From the NCBI GenBank assembly GCA_041397825.1, contig JAWKVX010000003.1, positions 186,001-250,000 on the forward strand: a DNA stretch of 64,000 nt, in the 5' to 3' direction. Shown here one piece after another: positions 37,601 to 45,253 of the stretch. The notes beneath the pieces were generated by a model. It worked only from the letters and a program-made list of their open reading frames with translations, was not told the DNA's origin and ran no database searches. This DNA comes from JANNSX01 sp041397825 (GTDB taxonomy: Bacteria; Pseudomonadota; Alphaproteobacteria; Rhizobiales; Hyphomicrobiaceae). Every line of letters starts with the position of its first letter. Position 1 is the first letter of the stretch. Position numbers and translations under genes: made by a program.

Positions 37601-37619
37601 GAAGCGCCTCCATGGCTGA
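34611..37619 (+). CDS. soxA: Sarcosine oxidase subunit alpha
   Basis: A 1002-residue subunit. N-terminal ferredoxin-like Fer2_4 domain (about residues 14-110: FRFDGKAYQGYAGDTLASAL), then an NAD/FAD-binding region (VIGSGPAGLSAALAAGRAG near residue 172, NNDRPGVMLAGAV near 303), then a GcvT-like tetrahydrofolate-binding domain (about 610-990: FPQGSEDVNAAYRRET, ISFSGELAYEVFTP, EKGHVAGNEIDGRTT). It channels the methyl group of sarcosine to tetrahydrofolate as 5,10-methylene-THF. It overlaps soxD by 4 nt and soxG by 8 nt. The length is normal. Confidence 0.97.
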   Translation: MSGQSNRLAAGGRIDRVRQVGFRFDGKAYQGYAGDTLASALLANGVKLVGRSFKYHRPRGMLSAGVEEPTGLVTVRSGGRQEPNVPAPMAELYDGLVSRSQNAWPSPSFDILAINNLFKPFLSAGFYYKTFMGPTRKSWMLFEPFIRKAAGLGVAATAPDPDRYEKVNAFTDVLVIGSGPAGLSAALAAGRAGARVILAEQMPGLGGALLDEPAGNPSDLWLKAVVAELESLPNVRLMPRTTVFGQFDGGTFGLVERVADHKAEPDSHEPRQRYIVLRASRVVIAAGAIERPIPFGNNDRPGVMLAGAVRSYLNRYAVIAGRKAVVFTSNDSAYRAAFDLKAAGAQVTVVDARPLDAAAIKRIESKGVQVHAGHAVAEAVGGKAVSGAVVAPFDIATGRCTGGFTRLACDLIAVSGGWDPQLHLATHKGGARPAWNETLHCLVPAGEGAIEHHAGAMRGSFGSAAAVAQGFAAGTEAAQKAGATGSSGSAPISDDLPSGELGQGFAAVFDVPPPHGLREQKRFIDLQNDVSASDVKLAHLEGYVSVEHLKRYTTLGMATEQGKTSNVIALAQMAKLRGLDIPQVGTTGWRPPYTPVALATLAGHETDNHVKPVRRTPFHAWNEKAGCVFLDTGLWKRAWYFPQGSEDVNAAYRRETKAVRETVGVVDVSTLGKIDVQGPDAAEFLNRVYVNGWKNLEVGKARYGIMLREDGFIFDDGTTSRLAEDHYFLTTTTAEAAKVMSHLEWLLQTAWPDLKVHVTSVTDQWGGVAVAGPNARKLLADCVADIDMSNDAFPFMGVRVGSGHGSVPLRIHRISFSGELAYEVFTPSGYGSALMDLLMAKGKAHGLVLYGVEALGALRIEKGHVAGNEIDGRTTLEDLGLAKMASTKKPYVGSVLRNRPAMQSEDRQRLVGLRPVDRKARIRPGMILQPHGGPHQGHGLGHVTSTTYSPQLGHSIALGLCKGGMSNEGQVIDAVFPLQGDVVPVEIVSPHFFDHEGKRLHG

Positions 37620-38208
37620 GATCGAATCGGCACTGGCCGGACACCTCAAGGCGGGCCGTCATGGCGTGACCAAACCCGCGCAGGGGGTGACGCTCATGGA
37701 GGTCAGGGACCACGATCTCCTGCAGATCGGCGCCTGGCCCGAGACCGTCGGCGCGGTCGCCAAGGACCTGGCAGCTGCGATCGGCAGCGCGGCTCCGGTG
37801 CCAGGCGGGCCGGCGGTGATGACGGCCACGCGGACCGCATTCTTCATCGGTCCTGACAAGATCTGGGTGACAGCACCTTTGACGGACTTGCTGTCGGCGA
37901 AACTCGGCAAGCTCTGGCCGTCGTCGGTAGCCGTGGTGACGGAGCTCGGCCACAGTCGAACCGTCGTTCGCATCGCCGGTCCGAGTGCGCGCGATCTACT
38001 GGCGCGCTTTCTCGCCATCGATACCGATCCGGCGCTGTTTCCCCCGGGGCAAGTCGCATCGGCAGGCCTGCACGGCATCGGCGTCACGCTGGCCCACCGC
38101 GAAGAAGGCGGGGCCTACGACCTCTACATTCCTCGCACTTTTGCGCTCTCGGTGGTCGAGGCGCTGATCGAGGTGGCGGAGCAGTGGGGCTGTGAGATCA
38201 GGGCTTGA
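37612..38208 (+). CDS. soxG: Sarcosine oxidase subunit gamma
   Basis: A 198-residue gamma subunit of heterotetrameric sarcosine oxidase, with a GcvT/YgfZ-like fold and no known catalytic residues. Segments such as DHDLLQIGAWP, VWVTAPL-like KIWVTAPL, ELGHSRTVVRIAGPSARDLLAR and GVTLAHREEGGAYDLYIPR (quoted in part) match the family. The start at 37612 overlaps the end of soxA by 8 nt and gives the usual length. It is the last gene of the operon; a strong hairpin lies 38 bases beyond but its T-tract serves the opposite strand. Confidence 0.92.
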   Translation: MAEIESALAGHLKAGRHGVTKPAQGVTLMEVRDHDLLQIGAWPETVGAVAKDLAAAIGSAAPVPGGPAVMTATRTAFFIGPDKIWVTAPLTDLLSAKLGKLWPSSVAVVTELGHSRTVVRIAGPSARDLLARFLAIDTDPALFPPGQVASAGLHGIGVTLAHREEGGAYDLYIPRTFALSVVEALIEVAEQWGCEIRA

Positions 38209-38245
38209 CCGCCGGTGCAACGGGCGTCGTGCTGGGCCGGAACGC

Positions 38246-38277
38246 AAAAAAAGTCCGGCGCTCTGAGAACGCCGGAC
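38246..38277 (-). terminator. Rho-independent terminator of the cytochrome c' gene
   Basis: Read on the minus strand, GTCCGGCG (38277-38270) pairs with CGCCGGAC (38260-38253) around a 9-nt loop and is followed by seven T residues (38252-38246). It lies 35 bases past the cytochrome c' stop codon. It may also block readthrough from soxG. Confidence 0.88.
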
Positions 38278-38311
38278 ATGTCTTGATCACGTCGGCAGGA
38301 CCTTGGAGGTC

Positions 38312-38773
38312 TCAGCCTTTCGGACGGCGGTATTTCTCGTGGCAGGCGCCGCACTGCTTGCCCATCTCGGGAACGGCAGCCTTGAAAGCGGCTTCATCGG
38401 CGGCGTTTCGGACGGCCTGATAGGCCTCCCAGAACGCTCCTCCGGCCGCCTTGAAGCCTTCGGCATCCGTCCAGATCTCCTCTTTGGCGAAGGTCTCGAC
38501 CGTCTCACCGGTCTTGGTATCCTCGCCCCAAAAATTCGCATAGTCGGCGCAGGCCGCATCGGCGGCATCGTAGGCGGTCTTGAGCGCAGCGGCATCATAG
38601 GGCTTTTCGCCCTTCATGATGGGCTGGATCACAGCAAACTCGCCGCCATGGGCCTTCATGCAGGCCTGGCGCGCCTTGATCGTGTCGTCGGCGGCCGCGA
38701 ACGCCATCGTCACGCCGAACCCGAGCACGGCCATGCCGGCCGCCAACCCACTCAACGTCTTGCCACTGATCAT
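38312..38773 (-). CDS. Cytochrome c' (four-helix class II cytochrome c)
   Basis: A 153-residue periplasmic cytochrome. Residues 1-26 are a signal peptide (LAAGMAVLGFGVTMAFA). The mature part is a four-helix bundle with heme attached at the C terminus through CGACH (about residues 142-146, in GKQCGACHEKYRRPKG). Class II cytochromes c bind NO and CO and may protect against nitrosative stress or carry electrons. ATGAGGAGAGACTCT precedes the start at 38773. It follows ruvA by 188 bases on the same strand and ends in a clear terminator, so it is probably its own unit. Confidence 0.92.
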   Translation of the reverse strand: MISGKTLSGLAAGMAVLGFGVTMAFAAADDTIKARQACMKAHGGEFAVIQPIMKGEKPYDAAALKTAYDAADAACADYANFWGEDTKTGETVETFAKEEIWTDAEGFKAAGGAFWEAYQAVRNAADEAAFKAAVPEMGKQCGACHEKYRRPKG

Positions 38774-38961
38774 AGAGTCTCTCCTCATGGGGCGGGAAGT
38801 TTTGTTGCGACCACCGGGGCGCAACCTGACACTGGCCCCGGAAGGCGTCAATCGAAAGTCGGTGGCGAGAATGGCTCGAAGGCGCGATGTGCGATCACAG
38901 ATTCTTGAGAAGTGTAACGGGTAAGCGCCACCGGACGAGCATCGGTCGGATGTTCTGACGC

Positions 38962-39594
38962 CTACCGCGCCAACTCTCTCAATCCGCGACGGATCAACTG
39001 CTCTGTTCGGGCCTCGGCACCGAGCTCCTTGAGAGCGGTGGAGACCGCAGAGGAAGCCTGCATCTGCGGATAACCCAGATTGACGAGAGCGGAGATCGCC
39101 TCGGCCGACGAGCGCGCCGGTCCATCGGCCGCACCGGCCGGCGCACCGCTCGCGACACCTGTGCCCTGCGGCAGCGCAACGCCCGCCGCCGTGAGCGCCG
39201 GGGCCTTGTCCTTCAGCTCGGCGACGATCCGCGCCGCGAGCTTCGGGCCGACATGTGGCGCCCGGATGGCTGTCTTGTCCTGGAGGGCGATGGCATTGGC
39301 GATATCCGCAGGCGCGAGGGCTCCCATGACCGCGAGCGCCACCTTGGCTCCGACACCCTGTACGGTCTGCAACAGGCGGAACCACTCGCGCTCCTCGGAA
39401 GTCCTGAAGCCGAACAGGCGTATGGCGTCCTCGCGCACATGTGTCTCGATGGCCAGGGTGACCTCGCCTGTCTGTGACTGCAGCCAAGCGAGCGTGCGGC
39501 CCGAGCAGGCACCCTCGTAGCCGACACCACCTACATCCAGGATCACCCAATCCTCACCGACATCCTCGATCAGACCGCGCAGCTTTCCAATCAC
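38962..39594 (-). CDS. ruvA: Holliday junction DNA helicase subunit RuvA
   Basis: A 210-residue protein that binds four-way junctions and loads the RuvB motor. It has the N-terminal OB domain (MIGKLRGLIEDVGEDWVILDVGGVGYE), tandem helix-hairpin-helix motifs (LLQTVQGVGAKVALAVMGAL and HVGPKLAARIVAELKDK, quoted in part) and the C-terminal RuvB-binding domain (ALVNLGYPQMQASSAV). Its start overlaps the ruvC stop by 4 nt. ruvB, which usually follows, is absent; cytochrome c' lies there instead. Confidence 0.97.
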   Translation of the reverse strand: MIGKLRGLIEDVGEDWVILDVGGVGYEGACSGRTLAWLQSQTGEVTLAIETHVREDAIRLFGFRTSEEREWFRLLQTVQGVGAKVALAVMGALAPADIANAIALQDKTAIRAPHVGPKLAARIVAELKDKAPALTAAGVALPQGTGVASGAPAGAADGPARSSAEAISALVNLGYPQMQASSAVSTALKELGAEARTEQLIRRGLRELAR

Positions 39595-40118
39595 AGGCTG
39601 GCCTCCTTGGCGCGGAGTGCGGCGGCGAGCGAGCGGCTGCCGCGATGCTGAGCGTGACAGATGGCAATGGCCAGTGCGTCCGCCTCGTCGGGGCTGTTTG
39701 GATTGGCTTTCGGGAGCAGGAGACCGACCATCATCGCGACCTGCCGTTTCTCGCCGTGCCCCACTCCCGTGACGGTCTTCTTGATCTGGTTGGGCGCATA
39801 CTCGGCTACTTTGAGGCCGGCCTCGGCGGGTACGAACAGTGCGATTCCGCGTGCTTGGCCGAGCTTCAGCGTCGCTCGGGCATTGTCGTTGACGAAGGTC
39901 TCCTCCACCGCAGCCTCGACCGGCCGGAAGCTAGCGATGACCGTCGCCAGGCCACGCTTCAGCGCGACGAGACGGTGGGCGAGCTCGTCGGTGCCGTCGG
40001 AGGTGATCACTCCCGAGGCGACGTAGACGAGCCGCACGCCGTCGGTGTCGATGATGCCCCAGCCGGTGCGGCGGAGACCCGGGTCGATGCCGATAATGCG
40101 AATCAGGGAATGGGACAT
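39591..40118 (-). CDS. ruvC: Crossover junction endodeoxyribonuclease RuvC
   Basis: A 175-residue Holliday-junction resolvase with an RNase H fold. Acidic active-site residues appear in IIGIDPGLRRTGWG (first Asp), AAVEETFVNDNA (Glu) and the C-terminal DEADALAIAICHAQH (two Asp). It acts with RuvAB in recombinational repair. It is translationally coupled to ruvA. The upstream extensin-like gene ends 62 bases before the start on the same strand. Confidence 0.97.
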   Translation of the reverse strand: MSHSLIRIIGIDPGLRRTGWGIIDTDGVRLVYVASGVITSDGTDELAHRLVALKRGLATVIASFRPVEAAVEETFVNDNARATLKLGQARGIALFVPAEAGLKVAEYAPNQIKKTVTGVGHGEKRQVAMMVGLLLPKANPNSPDEADALAIAICHAQHRGSRSLAAALRAKEASL

Positions 40119-40180
40119 AAGGGACGAATAGCATGCCGAGCCGAGGACAGGCAGCCGCCGGATGTCCGATGCTTCCCATG

Positions 40181-41389
40181 CTATTGGCAGAAGTTCGTCT
40201 TCCGACGGGGGGCGAGGTCCAGATGCAAATGGTCCCGGTGGGCGTCGTTCGCCTCCGGCCCGAGGACGGTGCCGAAGCTCTCGCAGGCATCGGCATGGAC
40301 GGCATGGAGGAACTTTCCCTCCGGCGTTTTCGGCTGAAGCTCGGGAGGCCGGGCGATCAGCACGCCGCGGCGGCGCGATTTGTCCTTGGCTGATCCCTTG
40401 GCAATCAACGGCTCACCCTTGGCGACCGCTCCGAGACCGACGGGTATCGCAGCGGACTTTGAGGATTTGCGCTTCCGACTGCTTTTCGGCTTGGGGGGGC
40501 TTGCGGTTTGGCTGGCGTCCGGCTCCTCGGCCGCTGTCCAGGCCGTTTCGCCCCCGTCCACGACGACACCCGGAACAGACGTGGCGGCCTCACTCGTCTT
40601 TTCCGTCTTGGCTGCGGCCTCGGCCCTGGCGCGCCGCTCGGCCTCGGCTGCCGCCTGGGCCTCGATCTCGGCCAAGGTCGGACCCCAATGCGCTTCGACG
40701 GCAATGCGGCGTCCGTCGGTCGTCTCGAAGGCCGAGATATCCAGGGCATTCGCCTTGGCGTGCTCGGAGAGTTTCTGGTCCTTCGCACCGTATCGATTGC
40801 GGCAGACATAGGCGGAGGCATTGATCAGACGGGCGACGGGCTTGCCGAGAATGGATTTGGCTCTGGGCTGCACGCTGGTGTCGAGCCAGCGGGTCAACAT
40901 GGCCACCATGCGGCAGTTCATGACTGCCGGGGGTACAAGCGTCACCTTCTGACCGCTGCCGAAGCTCTTGACCTCAACAGGCTGCGGCGTCCCGCATTGG
41001 CCATGCTGGATCGAGGCGACATACCGCATCTCGACGGCGAGACCTTTGGTCAGAGATTCGCACTCTGCCTTGGCGGCTGCGAGCTCCTCCGGCGTCCAGG
41101 CGGGCGGCTCCTCGGCTTTCTGACGGGCTGTGTCCGAGGCCTGGGACTTCTTGGGTTGATCACGGCGTGGCGCCGAGCCTGCAGGGCCGGGGCGACGCTC
41201 TGGTAACGGCATCGCGTGCCCGCTCGCGACGATCCCGGCGAGACTGGGTTTCAGTATCGTCAGGTGATTTCGCTCAGGCAGGGGAGGCTCGCCGCTCGAA
41301 GCCGGGACGATGGTGAGCATCACCAGCGCGACGGCGGCGCGAGCCAGCCGACAAGGGATGCTTCCGATCCACAGCATAGCCTTTTGCAT
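40181..41389 (-). CDS. Extensin-like C-terminal domain protein with large disordered insert
   Basis: A 402-residue exported protein (signal peptide about residues 1-32). The bacterial extensin-like domain, related in fold to M15/VanY peptidases, is split. The first half covers about residues 108-235 (CGTPQPVEVKSFG, NCRMVAMLTRWLD, YVCRNRYGAKDQKLSEHAKANALDISAF in parts; H210 and D217 look like metal ligands). The second half is 356-402 (GKFLHAVHADACESFGTVLGPE, HRDHLHLDLAPR, H388). Between them, residues about 236-355 form an Ala/Glu/Lys/Ser-rich low-complexity stretch with a KPKSSRKRKSSKS run. A role in peptidoglycan processing is inferred from the fold. Confidence 0.8.
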   Translation of the reverse strand: MQKAMLWIGSIPCRLARAAVALVMLTIVPASSGEPPLPERNHLTILKPSLAGIVASGHAMPLPERRPGPAGSAPRRDQPKKSQASDTARQKAEEPPAWTPEELAAAKAECESLTKGLAVEMRYVASIQHGQCGTPQPVEVKSFGSGQKVTLVPPAVMNCRMVAMLTRWLDTSVQPRAKSILGKPVARLINASAYVCRNRYGAKDQKLSEHAKANALDISAFETTDGRRIAVEAHWGPTLAEIEAQAAAEAERRARAEAAAKTEKTSEAATSVPGVVVDGGETAWTAAEEPDASQTASPPKPKSSRKRKSSKSAAIPVGLGAVAKGEPLIAKGSAKDKSRRRGVLIARPPELQPKTPEGKFLHAVHADACESFGTVLGPEANDAHRDHLHLDLAPRRKTNFCQ

Positions 41390-41525
41390 CCATCCCCCAA
41401 CCGGGTTGCGTCCGGCTTGTCCGAGCCAGACGCTGCAGCTAGATCATGTAGAACTCGTGGCGGGGGCTGGCAATTCGGGGCCTACGCAATGGCCGTAGGG
41501 GTCATTTCTGCCGGCGGGGAGAGGC

Positions 41526-42452
41526 ATGGACGCGACCAAAGTGAGCGGACAAGGCTGCATCGTCTGTGAGCGCATCGGTGCGATCGGCCGGGTCACCGTC
41601 GATCCCGCCAGCGGCTTGGCTGAAACGTCAGACTGGTTGCGCTGGCGAGAGGCCTATGACCGGTGGATCGCCGATCCCAATGTCTATGGCGGCCTGATTC
41701 GTATGGGCCCGTCTGCTGGATCCACTGGCCTCAGAGATATCGAGGCATGGCTCGGGCGTCTTCGCAAGAGCCCGGACGCGGCGATCCCGGAGCTTGCCGA
41801 GTTCTATCGGCTCATCTGGACGATCGATCGGTTCTCGAAACCGACAGTGGCCATGCTCGACGGCGAGGTGAACTGGTTGGATTTCTGCCTCGTCAGGCAC
41901 GGGACCCACAAGGTCGTCGGCGAGGATTTTCGCCTGAATCTTGCGTGTATGGCGAGCTGGTTTCCCGATGCCGGAGCGACATGGTGGCTCTCGCGGTTGC
42001 CGGGATCAGAGGGGCAGCCGATCGCTGCGCATAGTTTGATCATCGACGGTGTGGAAGCTCTTCGCCTGGGCCTTGCCACCCATCGCATCGCGCGCGATCT
42101 CTTCGACGGGATCGAGCGCGCCTATGCCGAGGCGGACCCGATCGATCAAGTGCTCGATGGGCTGGCCGTCGCGGCATCAGGCTCGGTGTCGTCCAGAATG
42201 TCGGCGGCAGGGGCTCAGGCGGCGGTTTCGCCTGCCGTGGACGGCATGGTCGCGTTGCTCTTTGCGGAGGCACGGGAATCAACCCTGCGAGAGACCTTGG
42301 AGCGCGACTTCGCCGTCGCGCTTGCAATGGCCGGGCAGCGGGAGCCGTTTCCGACAGGCCTGGCAGCTGATCGGTATCGCGCACTGCTGTCGCGCGCGAA
42401 ATCCGAGCTGGCCTTGAAGCCGCCACCAGCCGTTCCCGAAGCCCTCGGCTGA
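41526..42452 (+). CDS. Degenerate crotonase-family protein (HIBCH/enoyl-CoA hydratase-like)
   Basis: A 308-residue protein that aligns with 3-hydroxyisobutyryl-CoA hydrolase and enoyl-CoA hydratases in the core: RFSKPTVAMLDGEVNW, GTHKVVGEDFRLNL, FPDAGATWWLSRLPG and ALRLGLATHRI. The oxyanion-hole glycines (normally DGxxMGGGxGL) are lost (DGEVNWLDFCL) and the catalytic Glu of the PETGIG segment is missing (NLACMASWF), while the Asp of FPD is kept. It may be a pseudoenzyme, or act on a non-CoA ligand. GGGGAGAGGC precedes the ATG. It lies 157 bases upstream of ldtR on the same strand. Confidence 0.7.
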   Translation: MDATKVSGQGCIVCERIGAIGRVTVDPASGLAETSDWLRWREAYDRWIADPNVYGGLIRMGPSAGSTGLRDIEAWLGRLRKSPDAAIPELAEFYRLIWTIDRFSKPTVAMLDGEVNWLDFCLVRHGTHKVVGEDFRLNLACMASWFPDAGATWWLSRLPGSEGQPIAAHSLIIDGVEALRLGLATHRIARDLFDGIERAYAEADPIDQVLDGLAVAASGSVSSRMSAAGAQAAVSPAVDGMVALLFAEARESTLRETLERDFAVALAMAGQREPFPTGLAADRYRALLSRAKSELALKPPPAVPEALG

Positions 42453-42475
42453 GGAAAATCACTTTCTCTCCGATT

Positions 42476-42490
42476 GAATTGCATCAATTC
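42476..42490. promoter_or_regulatory. 15-bp palindrome upstream of ldtR
   Basis: GAATTGCATCAATTC is a perfect inverted repeat with 6-bp arms, inside a larger imperfect dyad (42468-42494, CTCCGA..TCGGAG). It lies 120 bases before ldtR. It could be a MarR-type operator for autoregulation, or a hairpin ending the crotonase-like transcript. Neither is proven. Confidence 0.35.
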
Positions 42491-42609
42491 GGAGCAGATT
42501 TCATCGAGACTTAACTCTGTCATTTAAGGGCAAATTAGCTGCGATCGCCTATTGTACACCCACGAATAACAATAATCGGGCGTCAACAGCAGTAACGACA
42601 GGCAGGGCT

Positions 42610-43119
42610 ATGACCGCAGCACTTGATCTCACTCATCGCAAATCCAGCGAGGAGAACGAGGGTCTGAAAGTCGAGTATCTTCAGGCGCTTCGTCTCGTCG
42701 AGCGACTTCACCGCTTGCTCCTCGACGTCATCAAGGACGAGTTCGACCGCGTCGGCTCGACCGAGATCAACAGCGTTCAGGCGCTCTTGATCTACAATAT
42801 TGGATCTTCCGAGCTGACAGCGGGCGAGCTCAAGACCCGCGGCTACTACCTCGGCTCGAACGTCTCCTACAATCTGAAGAAGCTCGTCGACATGGGCTAC
42901 ATCCACCACAAGCGGTCGGAGACCGATCGTCGGTCGGTGCGCGTCAGCCTGACGGACAAGGGGCAGGAGGCCTGGCAGATCGTCAACGAACTCTACCACC
43001 GCCAACTCCAGTCGCTCGGCGCCATCGCCGAGATCACGGAGCGCGACATGCGCGGGCTGAACCTCTCGCTCATGCGGCTCGAGCGATTCTGGTCGGATCA
43101 GATCCGCTACAGACTGTAG
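42610..43119 (+). CDS. ldtR: MarR-family regulator LdtR
   Basis: A 169-residue winged-helix regulator. The recognition region reads ELTAGELKTRGYYLGSNVSYNLKKLVDMGYIHHKRSETDRRSVRVSLT (key parts LGSNVSYNLKKLV and HHKRSETDRRS), and the protein matches LdtR, described in Liberibacter and Sinorhizobium as the regulator of the L,D-transpeptidase gene ldtP next to it. It links osmotic stress tolerance and cell-wall remodelling. ldtP follows after 376 bases, and a strong terminator separates them, so ldtP has its own promoter, presumably with an LdtR site. Confidence 0.88.
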   Translation: MTAALDLTHRKSSEENEGLKVEYLQALRLVERLHRLLLDVIKDEFDRVGSTEINSVQALLIYNIGSSELTAGELKTRGYYLGSNVSYNLKKLVDMGYIHHKRSETDRRSVRVSLTDKGQEAWQIVNELYHRQLQSLGAIAEITERDMRGLNLSLMRLERFWSDQIRYRL

Positions 43120-43495
43120 TTCTCCACAAGCCATTTTGCCAATGTGCTGGGAAGGGTCCGGAGCGCTCCTCCGGACCCTTTCTGTTGCTTGGATGCAGCA
43201 GGCGAGGCGAAACGGAGGTTGCTCGCGCGCTCGTGCATTGATCGGCAGGGTAGGGACGTGTTCTCTGGCCACCAATCCGGCGTCTCGATGTCATGCAGCG
43301 CGGCTGCGCGCGCCCGCTTGGGCGTACATTGGCGTCTTTATGTGCGGGTGGTCCCGCGTAAGACGGGTGAGGGCCGCGCAGCGTTGCGCCATCAGCTCTC
43401 GTTTGTTCACGACGGCCGCTTGTGTTAGGAAGCACCGGTTCGCCAAGGTAGGCCACTTCGAGTGGTCATGAGCATAACGCCCAAAAGGGGGGCCT
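43120..43495. other. ldtR-ldtP intergenic region
   Basis: The 376 bases between ldtR and ldtP hold the ldtR terminator near 43152-43184 and then about 310 bases that should contain the ldtP promoter and the LdtR operator. Short open frames here (for example 43136-43471) lack recognisable motifs. I could not pick out a convincing operator by eye. Confidence 0.5.
43152..43184 (+). terminator. Rho-independent terminator of ldtR
   Basis: AAGGGTCCGGAG (43152-43163) pairs with CTCCGGACCCTT (43169-43180) around a 5-nt loop, followed by TCTGTTGCTT. The 12-bp stem starts 33 bases after the ldtR stop codon. Confidence 0.88.
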
Positions 43496-45253
43496 ATGGT
43501 CGATCGCACTGGCTACCGTCCGACGTCCAGACTGCTCGCGTCGCTGGCCGTCAGCGGGGTATTCGCCGCCGCAGTGGGCTTGTTCTCGTCGACGGCGAGT
43601 GCCGACCCGCCCCATGCCTCGACGAAACCGGCAAGCACGGCGACTGCTTCATCCGCTCCGCTTCCTGTGCCCTCTGCCGATGTCCCCTCTGCGGAGGCGG
43701 CAGCGACCACAAAGCCGTCTGCGACAGAGGCGAGCGCGCCGGCGGACGGCGCGGCAGGTCAAGCGAAAACGAAGGTGAAGAAGAAGACGGCCAAGAAAAA
43801 GAGCAAGAAGAAAGCCGTAGCCGACGCCGTCGTGAAACCGAAGAAAAAGGCCGTCGCCAGGCGGACCGGTGCGCGCGGAGAATCCTGGCCGCCGACGGAG
43901 TCGAGCAGCATCTTCGGCAGCATCTTCGATCCGGCGCCGGCGAGCGCGTCGGGATCGGAGCAGGTGTCTGCTGCGACCGAATCCGACGATTCCGGATCGG
44001 CACGCACGAGCAAGAAGAAGCGGCTGACCGATGCCCCCGCCGACGAGGATCAGCTGCAGGACGACAGTCAGAGCGGCTTCAGCTGGAGCCTGTTCGGCAG
44101 TGGCGAGCCGGATCTCGGCCAGGATCTGGCACTCGGCCGGCCGACGCTCTCCCCGACCAATGTCGAGCCGTTGCAGCGCGCGATCGCGCGCTATGAGGCG
44201 ATCGTCGCGGCAGGCGGGTGGCCAACCGTGCCCAAGGTGCAGATGGCGCCCGGCACATCCGACCAGGCTGTCGCCATACTCCGCAAGCGCCTGGAGATCG
44301 AAGGCGATCTGGGGGGTGGCGGATTTTTCGGTGACAGCTCGTTCGATGGCAACCTCGAGAACGCGGTTCGTCGCTTCCAGGTGCGGAATGGCCTGACACC
44401 GACTGGCGATCTTCTCGATAAGACGCTGGCAAAGAACGGCACCCGGACTCTCAATGCGTTGAACGTGCCGGCGAGCTCGCGCCTGAAGCAGCTCAAAGCC
44501 AATCTCGCGCGCATCAAGTCGTTCGCCAAGACGGCGAACCAGCGCTATGTGATGGTCAACATTCCGGCCCAGGAGATCGAGGCTGTCTCTGGCGGCAAGG
44601 TTGATTTGCGGCTCGTCGGCGTCGTTGGAAAACCCGACCGGCCCAGCCCATTGCTGACCTCCGCCATCAACCAGCTGAAATTCAATCCGACCTGGACCGT
44701 GCCGCCTACCGTCCTGAAGGAGGACCTTGTTCCTAAGGGACGGGATATGTCGCGCAAGGGGCAGAGTGTTCTCGTGAAGTACGGGATCGATGCCTATGAC
44801 GGCTCAGGCCGAAAGCTCGATCCGGACAAGATCAACTGGTCGTCCGATGCCGTGCTCGGCTACCGCTATACCCAGCAGGCCGGCGAGGACAATCCACTCG
44901 GCTTTGTCAAGATCGACTTCCCGAGCCCCCACTCGGTCTACATGCACGATACGCCCTCGCCACGTCTGTTCGAGAAGACCTATCGCGCTGCGAGCTCGGG
45001 CTGCATCCGCGTTCAGCATGTCGAGCGCCTGGCAACCTGGCTGCTCAAGGATACCGGCGGCTGGAGCTACAATCGCGTGATGTCGATGAAGGAGAACGGC
45101 AAGAGCGAAAATGTATCGCTCAAGAAGTCCGTGCCGCTCTACTGGGTCTACATCACCGCTTGGGCGACGGAGGACGGCACGGTGCATTTCCGCCGCGACC
45201 TCTACAAGAAGGACGCGTCGCTCGGAGTTGATCAGCTCGCTTCGGCCTATTGA
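43496..45253 (+). CDS. ldtP: L,D-transpeptidase LdtP
   Basis: A 585-residue exported cell-wall enzyme. Signal peptide about 1-36 (LLASLAVSGVFAAAVGLF, ASA cleavage), a Pro/Ala-rich stretch, a Lys-rich run (about 91-122), a peptidoglycan-binding domain (about 250-310: DSSFDGNLENAVRRFQVRNGL) and a YkuD catalytic domain (about 355-525) with H484 and nucleophile C503 (SSGCIRV). It makes 3-3 crosslinks or links lipoproteins to peptidoglycan. The order PG-binding then YkuD, and WTVPPTVLKEDL, match the YcbB/LdtD-like group. Its gene follows that of its regulator LdtR. Confidence 0.93.
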   Translation: MVDRTGYRPTSRLLASLAVSGVFAAAVGLFSSTASADPPHASTKPASTATASSAPLPVPSADVPSAEAAATTKPSATEASAPADGAAGQAKTKVKKKTAKKKSKKKAVADAVVKPKKKAVARRTGARGESWPPTESSSIFGSIFDPAPASASGSEQVSAATESDDSGSARTSKKKRLTDAPADEDQLQDDSQSGFSWSLFGSGEPDLGQDLALGRPTLSPTNVEPLQRAIARYEAIVAAGGWPTVPKVQMAPGTSDQAVAILRKRLEIEGDLGGGGFFGDSSFDGNLENAVRRFQVRNGLTPTGDLLDKTLAKNGTRTLNALNVPASSRLKQLKANLARIKSFAKTANQRYVMVNIPAQEIEAVSGGKVDLRLVGVVGKPDRPSPLLTSAINQLKFNPTWTVPPTVLKEDLVPKGRDMSRKGQSVLVKYGIDAYDGSGRKLDPDKINWSSDAVLGYRYTQQAGEDNPLGFVKIDFPSPHSVYMHDTPSPRLFEKTYRAASSGCIRVQHVERLATWLLKDTGGWSYNRVMSMKENGKSENVSLKKSVPLYWVYITAWATEDGTVHFRRDLYKKDASLGVDQLASAY

